NCBI RefSeq assembly: GCF_031178445.1
Contig: NZ_JAPSIY010000006.1
Location: 124,001-188,000, forward strand
Length of the DNA stretch: 64,000 nucleotides
From: Microbacterium sp.
GTDB lineage: Bacteria; Actinomycetota; Actinomycetes; Actinomycetales; Microbacteriaceae
Direction of reading: 5' to 3'
Made by a program: the position numbers and the translations under genes
In this document: positions 26,464-33,838 of the stretch, piece after piece
Numbering within the stretch: the stretch's first letter is position 1
Layout of the letters: each line of letters opens with the position of its first letter
The notes under the pieces: model-generated
What the model was told of the DNA's origin: nothing
Databases searched by the model: none
The model's input: the letters and a program-made list of their open reading frames with translations, nothing else

Positions 26464-27642
26464 ATGACAGGCAATCTCAGCGCCACCGGTGTAGGTCAGC
26501 TCTTCCAGCTGCTGCGGGACGGAGTTCCGCGCACGCGCGCCGAACTCGCGAAGTCATCTGGCCTCGCCCGCTCGACCGTGGCGGCCCGCGTCGATGAGCT
26601 CATGCGCATGGGGCTCATCGCGCCGGTCGCCGACGCCGCGTCGACGGGCGGACGCCCGCCGTCGCAGTTCGCCCTCAACCCGGCCGCCAAGGTGGTCATC
26701 GCCGCCGACATCGGCGCCTCGCACACGACCGTCGCGGTGACGGATCTGGCCGGGACGATCCTCGCCCAGCGCAGCGGTCAGCTGGCGGTGTCTCTCGGCC
26801 CCGAACCGGTGCTGACCTGGATGGTCGACACGGCATCCGAGCTCGTCGCCGAGGCCGGGCTGGAGCATGACCAGATCGCCGCCGTCGGAGTGGGAGTTCC
26901 AGGGCCGGTGGAGTACTCGACCGGCAGGCCGGCCAAGCCGCCGATCATGCCAGGTTGGGACGGCTTCGACGTGCCCGGCTGGGTGCAGCAGCACCTCGAG
27001 GTGCCGGTGCTCGTCGACAACGACGTCAACATCTCAGCGCTGGGGGAGCGTGCCGCCGCCTGGCCCTCCACCGACCATCTCATCTTCGTGAAGGTCGCCA
27101 CCGGGATCGGCGCAGGGATCATCTCCGACGGCAGGCTGCTGCGCGGGGCGCAGGGCATCGCCGGTGATTTCGGTCACGTGCGGGTCGCGCGTGGAGCCGA
27201 CGTCCCTTGCCACTGCGGGAACACCGGCTGCCTCGAGGCGCTGGCGTCCGGTCCGGCGATCGCCCGATCGCTCAGCGCGCTCGGCATCGAGGCGAAGGAC
27301 GGAAACGACGTGGTCGAGCTGGTCAAGAACGGCAGCCTCGAGGCGATTCAGGCCGTGCGGCAGGCGGGCCGCGACCTGGGTGAGGTGCTCACGGCATCCG
27401 TGAGCCTGCTCAACCCCTCGGTGATCTCGATCGGGGGCGCCATGTCCCGCGTGGGCGAACACCTCATCGCCGGGGTCCGTGAGATCGTCTACACCCGGTC
27501 GATGCCGCTCGCCACCGAGCATCTGTCGATCGTGCAGTCCGTCACGGCCGGCGAGGCGGCGGTGCGCGGCGCGAGCATGCTTGCTGTCGAGTACGCCCTT
27601 TCACCAGACATCCTTCCGCAGAGCTTCGCCCTGAACGGTTGA
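26464..27642 (+). CDS. ROK-family transcriptional regulator
   Basis: This 392-aa protein combines an N-terminal winged helix-turn-helix (GVPRTRAELAKSSGLARSTV near residues 21-40) with a ROK kinase-like domain. The ATP/sugar part begins IAADIGASHTTVAVTDLAG, and the zinc-binding motif CHCGNTGCLEAL is intact near residue 250. ROK regulators of this shape usually repress sugar operons and let go on sugar binding. I prefer the ATG at 26464 behind AGGGGAAG; a GTG at 26404 overlapping the permease stop is possible and would add 20 residues. It follows the transporter genes directly and is the probable regulator of both divergent units. Confidence 0.9.
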   Translation: MTGNLSATGVGQLFQLLRDGVPRTRAELAKSSGLARSTVAARVDELMRMGLIAPVADAASTGGRPPSQFALNPAAKVVIAADIGASHTTVAVTDLAGTILAQRSGQLAVSLGPEPVLTWMVDTASELVAEAGLEHDQIAAVGVGVPGPVEYSTGRPAKPPIMPGWDGFDVPGWVQQHLEVPVLVDNDVNISALGERAAAWPSTDHLIFVKVATGIGAGIISDGRLLRGAQGIAGDFGHVRVARGADVPCHCGNTGCLEALASGPAIARSLSALGIEAKDGNDVVELVKNGSLEAIQAVRQAGRDLGEVLTASVSLLNPSVISIGGAMSRVGEHLIAGVREIVYTRSMPLATEHLSIVQSVTAGEAAVRGASMLAVEYALSPDILPQSFALNG

Positions 27643-27694
27643 ACGCCCCCGGCCGCTGTCTCGCAACGACCGGCGGTTGTGGTGAGATGGGTGG

Positions 27695-28225
27695 ATGACG
27701 ATCGCACTCTCCGCACCCTCCACCGACCTGTTCGACTCCTGGGCGGCGACGGTCTCGGAGTTCGGCGGAGTGCACATCGACGGCGCGGGACTCGACCTCG
27801 GCGCGTCCCCCGACCGCGAGACCTGCGCGGCGTTCGTGGCGAAGGCCGAGCTCTACGGCCGTCTCGGTGCGTCGCTGCCGGACGGCCACGTGGCGTGCGA
27901 CTACTTCTGGGTCACCGAGAACGGCGAAGTGGTCGGCTTCATCGCGTTCCGGCGCGAGCTGAATGACTGGCTGCGCAACTACGGCGGTCACATCGGCTAC
28001 TCCGTGCGACCGTCCCGCCGCCGGCAGGGGCTCGCACGGGCGGCGCTGAATCTTCTGCTCGACCGCGCCCGCGGCGAGGGATACGAGCGCGTCATGCTCA
28101 CCTGCGACGACGACAACACCGGTTCGTATCGCACGATCGAAGGCTCTGGCGGGGTTCTGCACGACACGATCGACGCCGCCGAGGCCGGTCACCCGCGGGT
28201 GCGGCAGTACTGGATCGAGCTCTGA
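27695..28225 (+). CDS. GNAT-family N-acetyltransferase
   Basis: This 176-aa protein has the GNAT acetyl-CoA binding pattern IGYSVRPSRRRQGLARAALN near residues 107-126 followed by YERVMLTCDDDNTGSYRTIE, typical for the family. The ENGEVVGFIAFRREL strand lies before it. Such enzymes transfer acetyl from acetyl-CoA to an amine; the target here is unknown. It follows the ROK regulator gene by 52 bases but has no metabolic link to it that I can see. A poor box TGAGAT sits 6 nt before the ATG with no clear ribosome binding site, so it may be transcribed separately. Confidence 0.85.
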   Translation: MTIALSAPSTDLFDSWAATVSEFGGVHIDGAGLDLGASPDRETCAAFVAKAELYGRLGASLPDGHVACDYFWVTENGEVVGFIAFRRELNDWLRNYGGHIGYSVRPSRRRQGLARAALNLLLDRARGEGYERVMLTCDDDNTGSYRTIEGSGGVLHDTIDAAEAGHPRVRQYWIEL

Positions 28226-28431
28226 CCCTACGCCGCGGCAGGACCTGCGGAATTCATTGAGAGAAGCCAGATCCACGAGCGGAATCGTGGCACATGTGCC
28301 GCTGGCGTAACGGATTCGCGTGAGAATGACGCAGATCACCACTGGACTCGCAGCCCGGCTTGGCCTAGTCTGGCGCCACCGAGAGCTCGCCGCGGCGAGC
28401 CTGGATCCAGTCACCGACGGAGGCATCTGGC
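28226..28431. other. Gap with hairpin and palindrome before the saccharopine dehydrogenase-like gene
   Basis: CCACGA (28273-28278) and TCGTGG (28285-28290) form a short hairpin, and GGCACATGTGCC (28289-28300) is a perfect 12-bp palindrome touching it. A TAGTCT box appears further down, about 65 nt before the next gene. The hairpin may end the acetyltransferase transcript; the palindrome may be an operator. Confidence 0.35.
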
Positions 28432-29658
28432 ATGCGCATTCTCATCATCGGCGCCGGCGGCGTGGGCTCGGCAGCCGCGCGGATCGCAGCACGGCGGGAC
28501 TTCTTCGATGAACTCCTCATCGCCGACTACGACCCGGCGCGACCGCAGTCGCTGGTCGCCGAACTGGGTGACCGCAGGTTCGCGGCCGCGCAGGTCGACG
28601 CGTCGTCGGCGGAGTCGGTCGCCGCACTCATCCGCGAGCACGGCTCCACTCATGTGCTGAACGCGGTCGACCCGCGATTCGTGATGCCGATCTTCGACGG
28701 ATGCTTCGCGGCGGGCGCGGTCTACCTCGACATGGCGATGAGCCTGTCGCAGCGGCATCCGGAGCGGCCGTACGAGCTGACCGGCGTCAAGCTCGGCGAC
28801 GAGCAGTTCGCCAAGGCCGATGAGTGGGCGCGAGCTGGACTGCTGGCGCTCGTGGGCATAGGCGTCGAGCCGGGTCTGTCCGACGTGTTCGCGCGCTACG
28901 CCGAGGACGAGCTCTTCAGCGAGATCGACGAGATCGGGGTGCGCGACGGTGCGAATCTGGTCGTCGAGGAGTACGACTTCGCCCCCTCATTCTCGATCTG
29001 GACCACGATCGAGGAGTGCCTGAACCCTCCCGTGATCTACGAGAAGGACCGCGGCTGGTACACCACCGCGCCGTTCTCGGAGCCGGAGATCTTCGACTTC
29101 CCCGACGGCATCGGGCCGGTGGAGTGCGTCAATGTCGAGCACGAGGAGGTGCTGCTCATGCCGCGCTGGACCGGCGCGAAGCGGGTGACCTTCAAGTACG
29201 CACTCGGCGACGAGTTCATCGAGGTGCTGAGGGTGCTCAACAAGCTCGGTCTGGATCGCACGGAGAAGGTGGCGGTCAAGGGTGTCGAGGTCTCTCCCCG
29301 TGACGTGGTGGCCGCCGTGCTGCCCGACCCAGCCACGCTCGGCGACCGCATGACCGGCAAGACCTGCGCGGGCGTGTGGGTTCGCGGCAAAGGAAAGGAC
29401 GGCGAGCCCCGTTCGACGTACCTGTACCACGTCGCCGACAACGAGCAGACGATGTCGCAGTACGATTCGCAGGCCGTCGTCTGGCAGACGGCGATCAACC
29501 CCGTGATCGCTCTGGAGCTGCTGGCGCGCGGGGCATGGGCGGGCTCAGGGGTGCTGGGGCCTGAGGCGTTCGACGCGAAGCCGTTCCTCGACCTGCTCGC
29601 AGCGGCGGCGCCTGCCGGTTACGACTCGCCGTGGGGGATGCAGGAGAAGCCGGTCTGA
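28432..29658 (+). CDS. Saccharopine dehydrogenase-family protein
   Basis: This 408-aa protein belongs to the saccharopine dehydrogenase/carboxynorspermidine synthase superfamily. The NAD(P)-binding fold is at the N-terminus (RILIIGAGGVGSAAARIAA, residues 2-20), and a C-terminal catalytic-type domain follows from about residue 135 (GIGVEPGLSDVFARYAEDEL). Members reduce imines formed between amino acids or polyamines and keto acids. The ATG follows GACGGAGG at good spacing. No lysine or polyamine gene lies nearby, so the substrate is open. It is convergent with purD and only 34 bases separate them, with no obvious terminator between. Confidence 0.85.
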   Translation: MRILIIGAGGVGSAAARIAARRDFFDELLIADYDPARPQSLVAELGDRRFAAAQVDASSAESVAALIREHGSTHVLNAVDPRFVMPIFDGCFAAGAVYLDMAMSLSQRHPERPYELTGVKLGDEQFAKADEWARAGLLALVGIGVEPGLSDVFARYAEDELFSEIDEIGVRDGANLVVEEYDFAPSFSIWTTIEECLNPPVIYEKDRGWYTTAPFSEPEIFDFPDGIGPVECVNVEHEEVLLMPRWTGAKRVTFKYALGDEFIEVLRVLNKLGLDRTEKVAVKGVEVSPRDVVAAVLPDPATLGDRMTGKTCAGVWVRGKGKDGEPRSTYLYHVADNEQTMSQYDSQAVVWQTAINPVIALELLARGAWAGSGVLGPEAFDAKPFLDLLAAAAPAGYDSPWGMQEKPV

Positions 29659-29692
29659 TCCCGAGTGGCGGGATGGCGCGGGCGGCGCGGGT

Positions 29693-30970
29693 CTACTGTG
29701 CGACCCGTGCCGCGATGTCGCTGCGGTAGTGCCCGCCGTCCAGTCGGATTCTGCCGATCGCCTCGTAGGCGCGGGCGCGCGCATCGGCGAAGTCCGAACC
29801 GGTCGCGACGACGTTCAGCACCCGGCCGCCCGTGGCGATGAGAGCGCCGCCGGGAGCATCCGGACCAGCGGTCGCGGCATGCACGACGCGCACGCCCTCG
29901 ACGGACGCCGCCTCGGCGAGGCCCTCGATCATGCGACCGGTCTGGGGCGACTCCGGATACCCCTCGCTCGCGAGCACCACGGTGATCGCGACGTCGTCGG
30001 AGAACTCCGGCTGCGGCTGGTCCTCGAGGGTGCCGGATGCGGCGGCGAACAGCAGCTCCGACAGCGGCGTGCGAAGGCGCGGCAGTACGACCTGGGTCTC
30101 GGGGTCGCCGAACCGGGCGTTGAACTCGATGACGCGCACGCCGGCGGGAGTGAGGATCAGCCCGGCGTAGAGCAGGCCGATGAACGGGGTGCCCTCCGCG
30201 TCGAGCTGACGGATCACGGGCTCGGCCACGGTGGCGGTGACCTCGGCGACGAACTCCTCCACGCTGCCGTGATCTTCGGCGAGCCAGGGGAGAGGGGAGT
30301 AGGCGCCCATGCCGCCGGTGTTCGGGCCGGCGTCGCCGTCGAGCGCGCGCTTGAAGTCCTGCGCCGGGGTGAGCGCGCGCACGGTGTCGCCGTCGCTGAG
30401 GAAGAAGAGCGACACCTCGGCTCCGGTGAGGAACTCCTCGATGAGCACCGCGCCCGAGGGCAGGTAGTGCTCCGCGTGCGCCAGTGCCTCGGCGCGATCG
30501 GAGGTGACGATCACGCCCTTGCCAGCGGCGAGTCCGTCAGCCTTGACCACGTGGGGCGCGCCGAACTCGTCGAACGCCGCTTCGACCTCGGCGAGGGATG
30601 CGGCGCGCACCGCGCGCCCTGTGGGCACGCCCGCGGCATCCATGATCCGCTTCGCGAACGTCTTCGAGCCCTCGAGCTGCGCGGCCGCCTTGCCCGGGCC
30701 GAACACCGGGATCCCCCGCTCGCGCAGGACATCCGCGACGCCCGCGACCAGGGGTGCCTCGGGGCCGACGACCACGAGATCGATGCCGTGCTCATTGGCG
30801 AAGGCCGCCACGGCGGAGCCGTCGAGCGGGTCGACCTCGACGAGGTGCGCGTCCTGGGCGATGCCGGCGTTTCCGGGGGCGGCGAAGATCTCGTGGCCGG
30901 CGGTCTCCGAGCGCAGGGAGAGGATGATCGCGTGCTCGCGCGCGCCGGAACCGAGGACCAGGATCTTCAT
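29693..30970 (-). CDS. purD: Phosphoribosylamine-glycine ligase (GAR synthetase)
   Basis: This 425-aa ATP-grasp enzyme makes glycinamide ribonucleotide from phosphoribosylamine, glycine and ATP, step two of purine synthesis. The N-terminus MKILVLGSGAREHAI, the middle HVVKADGLAAGKGVIV near residue 135 and the DGDAGPNTGGMGAYSPLPW stretch near residue 210 are all standard. Length is normal. The ATG has no Shine-Dalgarno; a TAGGCT box at 30977-30982 ends 6 nt upstream, so the mRNA is probably leaderless. It lies behind the Nudix gene on the same strand and near purM and purF, but purC is far away. Confidence 0.95.
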   Translation of the reverse strand: MKILVLGSGAREHAIILSLRSETAGHEIFAAPGNAGIAQDAHLVEVDPLDGSAVAAFANEHGIDLVVVGPEAPLVAGVADVLRERGIPVFGPGKAAAQLEGSKTFAKRIMDAAGVPTGRAVRAASLAEVEAAFDEFGAPHVVKADGLAAGKGVIVTSDRAEALAHAEHYLPSGAVLIEEFLTGAEVSLFFLSDGDTVRALTPAQDFKRALDGDAGPNTGGMGAYSPLPWLAEDHGSVEEFVAEVTATVAEPVIRQLDAEGTPFIGLLYAGLILTPAGVRVIEFNARFGDPETQVVLPRLRTPLSELLFAAASGTLEDQPQPEFSDDVAITVVLASEGYPESPQTGRMIEGLAEAASVEGVRVVHAATAGPDAPGGALIATGGRVLNVVATGSDFADARARAYEAIGRIRLDGGHYRSDIAARVAQ

Positions 30971-30976
30971 GCCGCC

Positions 30977-30982
30977 AGCCTA
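30977..30982 (-). promoter_or_regulatory. -10 box for leaderless purD
   Basis: TAGGCT on the minus strand ends exactly 6 nt before the purD ATG, with no ribosome binding site between them. Confidence 0.5.
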
Positions 30983-31015
30983 CCGGCGGCGCCCGTCAGC
31001 GTTACCCGGGTGCCG

Positions 31016-31696
31016 TCAGGGCTGCACCGGCCGTTCGACGGATGGATCCCAGGGGATCGTCCAGCCGGCGGCGTCGAACAGGCCGTCGAGCACCATGGCC
31101 GTGAAGCCCCACACGATGGTGCCGTCGATGTCGAACGCGGGCCCGCGGAAGTCACGCCCGGCGCGGTGCAGAGTCGATGTGTACCGGTTCTGCGGATCGA
31201 GGAGTTCGGCGACCGGCACGCGGAAGACGTCCACGGTCTCGGCGTGATCCACGGCCGCGACCCGTGACGGAGACCGCCACCAGGCGAGCACCGGCGTGAC
31301 CGCGTAGCGGCTGGGCACGATGGGAAGCTCGGGAAGGGTCGCCAGGATGTCGACGCCGGACGGATCCAGACCCGTCTCCTCTTCGGCCTCGCGCAGCGCC
31401 GTGGCGACGGCATCCCGATCACCTTCGTCTCGTGCCCCGCCCGGAAACGACACCTGGCCTGCGTGCGACGAGAGCGTGGCCGACCTGCGCTGCAGCAGCA
31501 CGTCGAGGTCGGCGGCGACGGGGGTCTCGCCGGTGTCCGCGGGCAGGCTGTCGAGTCGACCGAACAGCATCAGCACCGCGGCAGGTCGTGTGCCACCGAT
31601 GACGGGCGCGAAGCGGCTCGGCAGGTCGTCCAGGCGACCGGCCGCTGCGAGCAGGTCGGCGCGTGCGCCCCGCATCGTCTCCGCTGTCTCCGTCAT
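31016..31696 (-). CDS. Nudix hydrolase, CoA pyrophosphatase type
   Basis: This 226-aa protein resembles NudL-type coenzyme A diphosphatases, which cut CoA into phosphopantetheine and 3',5'-ADP. The UPF0035-type stretch LLQRRSATLSSHAGQVSFP precedes the Nudix box, which ends in TALREAEEETGLDP near residue 125; the spacing of this box fits the CoA subgroup rather than MutT. The ATG lies 8 nt behind a TAGGCT box (31705-31710) without a ribosome binding site. It is divergent from the sterol-carrier-like gene, with only 57 bases between the two starts. Confidence 0.88.
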   Translation of the reverse strand: MTETAETMRGARADLLAAAGRLDDLPSRFAPVIGGTRPAAVLMLFGRLDSLPADTGETPVAADLDVLLQRRSATLSSHAGQVSFPGGARDEGDRDAVATALREAEEETGLDPSGVDILATLPELPIVPSRYAVTPVLAWWRSPSRVAAVDHAETVDVFRVPVAELLDPQNRYTSTLHRAGRDFRGPAFDIDGTIVWGFTAMVLDGLFDAAGWTIPWDPSVERPVQP

Positions 31697-31704
31697 CCCG
31701 TCCG

Positions 31705-31747
31705 AGCCTATGCCCGCTGCGGCCCGTGCGGGCGCACCGCGTAGCCT
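31705..31747. promoter_or_regulatory. Back-to-back -10 boxes in a 57-nt divergent gap
   Basis: TAGGCT on the minus strand (31705-31710) lies 8 nt before the Nudix ATG, and TAGCCT on the plus strand (31742-31747) lies 6 nt before the sterol-carrier-like ATG. Neither gene has a Shine-Dalgarno. The two promoters must share the same short stretch. Confidence 0.5.
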
Positions 31748-31753
31748 GGATCC

Positions 31754-32110
31754 ATGCCAGTCCGCAGGATCGACGTCGCCGACGGCCGCGCCGCGCTCGC
31801 CGCCGTCGCCGCGGGTGAGGCGTCACGGTCGTCGACGGCGACCGCCGTGCGCTACCTGCTGCAGCTTCTCGACGAGAAGGCGCCCGGGAACAGCGTCGAG
31901 GTGCGGGTGCCGCCGTTCGGAGCGGTGCAGGTGGTGCAGGGCCCGCGCCACACCCGTGGCACACCGCCTAACGTGGTCGAGACGGATGCCGCCACCTGGA
32001 TCGCCCTCGCCACCGGCGAGATCACCTGGGAGGCCGCGCGCGCAGCGGGCCGGGTCTCGGCATCCGGCACCCGCGCCGACCTCTCCGATCTGCTGCCGCT
32101 GCGCCCCTGA
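31754..32110 (+). CDS. Sterol carrier family (SCP2-like) protein
   Basis: This 118-aa protein matches the small actinobacterial proteins annotated as sterol carrier family, which are usually found near pur genes. Visible features are an N-terminal helix (RAALAAVAAGEAS), the strand pair NSVEVRVPPFGAVQVVQG and PPNVVETDAATWIALATGEI near residues 75-95, the part most like the SCP2 lipid pocket. The biochemical role is unknown; the family name is structural. It is transcribed from a probable leaderless promoter shared back-to-back with the Nudix gene. No signal peptide or membrane segment. Confidence 0.82.
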   Translation: MPVRRIDVADGRAALAAVAAGEASRSSTATAVRYLLQLLDEKAPGNSVEVRVPPFGAVQVVQGPRHTRGTPPNVVETDAATWIALATGEITWEAARAAGRVSASGTRADLSDLLPLRP

Positions 32111-32158
32111 CCGGACGCCCGGCCCTCTCGAACGACCCGCTGACGGCCCGCGGGCGGC

Positions 32159-32214
32159 ATGAAGGATCAGAAGTGCGCGTGTCCGACCCGTTGCCGAGCA
32201 CTTTGATCTTTCAT
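32159..32214. repeat. Imperfect inverted repeat
   Basis: About 20-nt arms at 32159-32179 and 32195-32214 pair with three interruptions (ATGAAGGATCAGAAGTGC against the complement of GCACTTTGATCTTTCAT). It lies between two plus-strand genes, 42 nt before the next start. It could be a terminator for the sterol-carrier-like gene. Confidence 0.4.
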
Positions 32215-32255
32215 CGTCTGGAACCGTCGGCGCACAGGCATGGGAGAATGGGAAC

Positions 32256-32573
32256 ATGCCCCGCAACACGACGCACGAGACCACCGAGGCCCGCATCCGC
32301 CCGGTGCCCCGCTACGGCGTGTTCCTGGGCCTCGGGGTGGTGCTCGGTGTGATCGCTGCCGGCATCCTCGCGGCGATCGGCAGCTACGAGCCCTCTCAGG
32401 CCCTCGACGTCGTCTACCCGCCAGGGCAGGTGTTCGGCTTCGCCCTGCTGTGGACCGTGCCGATCGGCATGGCACTGTGCGGTGTCGTCGCACTGATCCT
32501 CGATCGCACCGCCCGCCGCCACTCACGGGTGGTCCGTGTCGACCATGAGCGGGTGCAGGACGACGAATCCTGA
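32256..32573 (+). CDS. Small two-helix membrane protein
   Basis: I do not recognise a function. The 105-aa protein has a polar N-terminus with RIRPVPRYG, two hydrophobic segments (about residues 23-44 and 60-84) and a charged C-terminal tail (DRTARRHSRVVRVDHERV). Both ends should face the same side of the membrane, with a short loop (SYEPSQALDVVYPPGQVF) between helices. Similar small proteins occur in other Microbacteriaceae. The ATG lies 6 nt behind a GAGAAT box, with no good ribosome binding site, which again suggests a leaderless mRNA. Confidence 0.7.
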   Translation: MPRNTTHETTEARIRPVPRYGVFLGLGVVLGVIAAGILAAIGSYEPSQALDVVYPPGQVFGFALLWTVPIGMALCGVVALILDRTARRHSRVVRVDHERVQDDES

Positions 32574-32615
32574 GCCGCGGGGCCGGCGCTCATCCCGCGA
32601 GCGTCACGCTCGCAG

Positions 32616-33215
32616 TCAGGCCAGTTCGGCGATCACCGGACGCATCGCGGTGTCGAAGGCGACCACATCGCGGCGCAGACCGTCTGTGACGGCCACGCTC
32701 AGTGCGCCGATCCACCAGATGCCGCGCTGGCTGAACGGCAGTACCTGCACGTTCAGTTCGAAGGAGTGAGCGCGCCGCCCCACCTCGCGTTCGAACTCGG
32801 CGATAGCGCTGGCATACGCCCGGTAGGCGCCGCCTGACGAGCTGACCGATTCGACGTACCTGCGGTGCGCGCTCTCGGCGTATTTGAGCACAGCCGGAGC
32901 ATGCGGCACGATCGCGTCGCGCAGCTCCTCGGCGCCACGGGTCGGCAGCGCGACCAGCGTCTCGAAACCGTCGACGAGGTCGAGCGGCACTCCGGAGCGG
33001 TGGGCGCGGGGTTCCACCGTCATGTCCCAGTACTCGCGCCACTGGCGCTCGAGCTCGTCGTCGACCTCGACCGCATCCGGCTGCCGCACCTCGAGGCCGC
33101 GCAGCGAGGGCAGGTCGTCGGGCACGCGGATGCCGAGAAGCTGCCGCAGTGCGAGCGCGACGAGCACCGACGTGCTCGCGTCTTCGCGGATCAGCCACTG
33201 CGGCTTGTCGACCAT
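32616..33215 (-). CDS. Conserved hypothetical protein
   Basis: I cannot assign a family. The 199-aa protein is soluble and acidic with mixed helices; residues 40-75 contain a charged stretch (VRQPDAVEVDDELERQWREY) and there is an aromatic-rich region near residue 165 (FSQRGIWWIGALSVAV). No signal peptide, membrane helix or known catalytic motif is visible. The start at 33215 is supported by a TACGAT box that ends 6 nt upstream (33222-33227). It is convergent with the small membrane protein gene, 42 bases apart. Codon use is like its neighbours, so it is likely a real native gene. Confidence 0.72.
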   Translation of the reverse strand: MVDKPQWLIREDASTSVLVALALRQLLGIRVPDDLPSLRGLEVRQPDAVEVDDELERQWREYWDMTVEPRAHRSGVPLDLVDGFETLVALPTRGAEELRDAIVPHAPAVLKYAESAHRRYVESVSSSGGAYRAYASAIAEFEREVGRRAHSFELNVQVLPFSQRGIWWIGALSVAVTDGLRRDVVAFDTAMRPVIAELA

Positions 33216-33221
33216 GACTTC

Positions 33222-33227
33222 ATCGTA
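33222..33227 (-). promoter_or_regulatory. -10 box for leaderless hypothetical gene
   Basis: TACGAT on the minus strand ends 6 nt before the ATG at 33215, with no ribosome binding site. Confidence 0.45.
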
Positions 33228-33242
33228 GGCAGAGGATGACCA

Positions 33243-33285
33243 CCGGGACTATCTCCGACGCGATCCGGGACTATCTCCGACGCGA
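33243..33285. repeat. 22-bp tandem duplication at a gene end
   Basis: The sequence CCGGGACTATCTCCGACGCGA occurs at 33243-33263 and again at 33265-33285, in direct tandem with a 22-nt period. The second copy contains the TAG stop codon of the adjacent minus-strand gene (33271-33273), so the duplication copied the last codons and the stop. Confidence 0.85.
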
Positions 33286-33591
33286 GAGGAATCCGCGCCG
33301 ACGTCGCCGCGCGCGAGCCGCGGGTCGCGATGCGTCGGCGAGTGCCTGCCGTGCGGCGGCGAGAGTGGAGTAGCTGCCGATCCGGCGATTGTGCCGGTCG
33401 TGCACGATGTGAGCCTGCACGTCGACGGTCACGAAGCCGGCGAACTCGCCTTCGCGGGTCGCCACGAAGACATCGTGGTCGGCCTGCTTCCAGGCGAGGT
33501 CGGATGCGGCGACGGGAGAAGAAGCCGGCGTCGGTTCGCCGGGCATGGAATCGGGCGCGCCGAAGCGCACGGAAGTGTGGGTACTGCTCAT
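33271..33591 (-). CDS. Small hypothetical protein with Arg-rich C-terminus
   Basis: Unknown function. The 106-aa protein has a Ser/Pro-rich N-terminus (residues 1-30), a compact middle that looks folded (DVFVATREGEFAGFVTVDV, then HDRHNRRIGSYSTLAAARQA) and an extremely basic C-terminus of about fifteen mostly Arg residues, which could bind nucleic acid or lipid headgroups. The stop codon lies in a tandem 22-bp repeat. The ATG has only a weak purine stretch (AAGAG) upstream. The gene is divergent from purM with a 247-base gap. Confidence 0.62.
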   Translation of the reverse strand: MSSTHTSVRFGAPDSMPGEPTPASSPVAASDLAWKQADHDVFVATREGEFAGFVTVDVQAHIVHDRHNRRIGSYSTLAAARQALADASRPAARARRRRRGFLSRRR

Positions 33592-33838
33592 GGTTGTGCT
33601 CTTGCTGTGTGCGGCGGCATGCTGCCGCCTGGTCGATGAGCCGGTGCTGACGGACTCGCGTCGGTGCGGTCCGTCCGGAGAGGATGCTCCGGCTGAAGCG
33701 TGCGCTGTGCCGGTGAGAAGCGGCGATCATGCGCAACCACCCATACTAGCACGATCCGCCTGCCGGCCTTGCGCGGGTGCGCGCCTTGGTGTGGTCACGC
33801 CCGGCTCACGTGCAGTGCGGCTCCGGTAGGCTGGTGGG
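33592..33838. other. Gap between hypothetical gene and purM
   Basis: This 247-nt divergent gap contains a GGCGGCA-TGC-TGCCGCC hairpin (33613-33629) and the purM -10 box (33827-33832). No recognisable small gene or riboswitch is visible. A TAGTAT box on the minus strand near 33752-33757 is a possible distant promoter for the hypothetical gene. Confidence 0.4.
33827..33832 (+). promoter_or_regulatory. -10 box for leaderless purM
   Basis: TAGGCT ends 6 nt before the purM GTG at 33839. No ribosome binding site lies between, so transcription should start at the initiation codon. Confidence 0.5.

Noticed and set aside
33592..33838. Possible riboswitch upstream of purM
   Set aside because: purM has a -10 box 6 nt before its start, leaving no leader; no purine-type aptamer pattern is visible.
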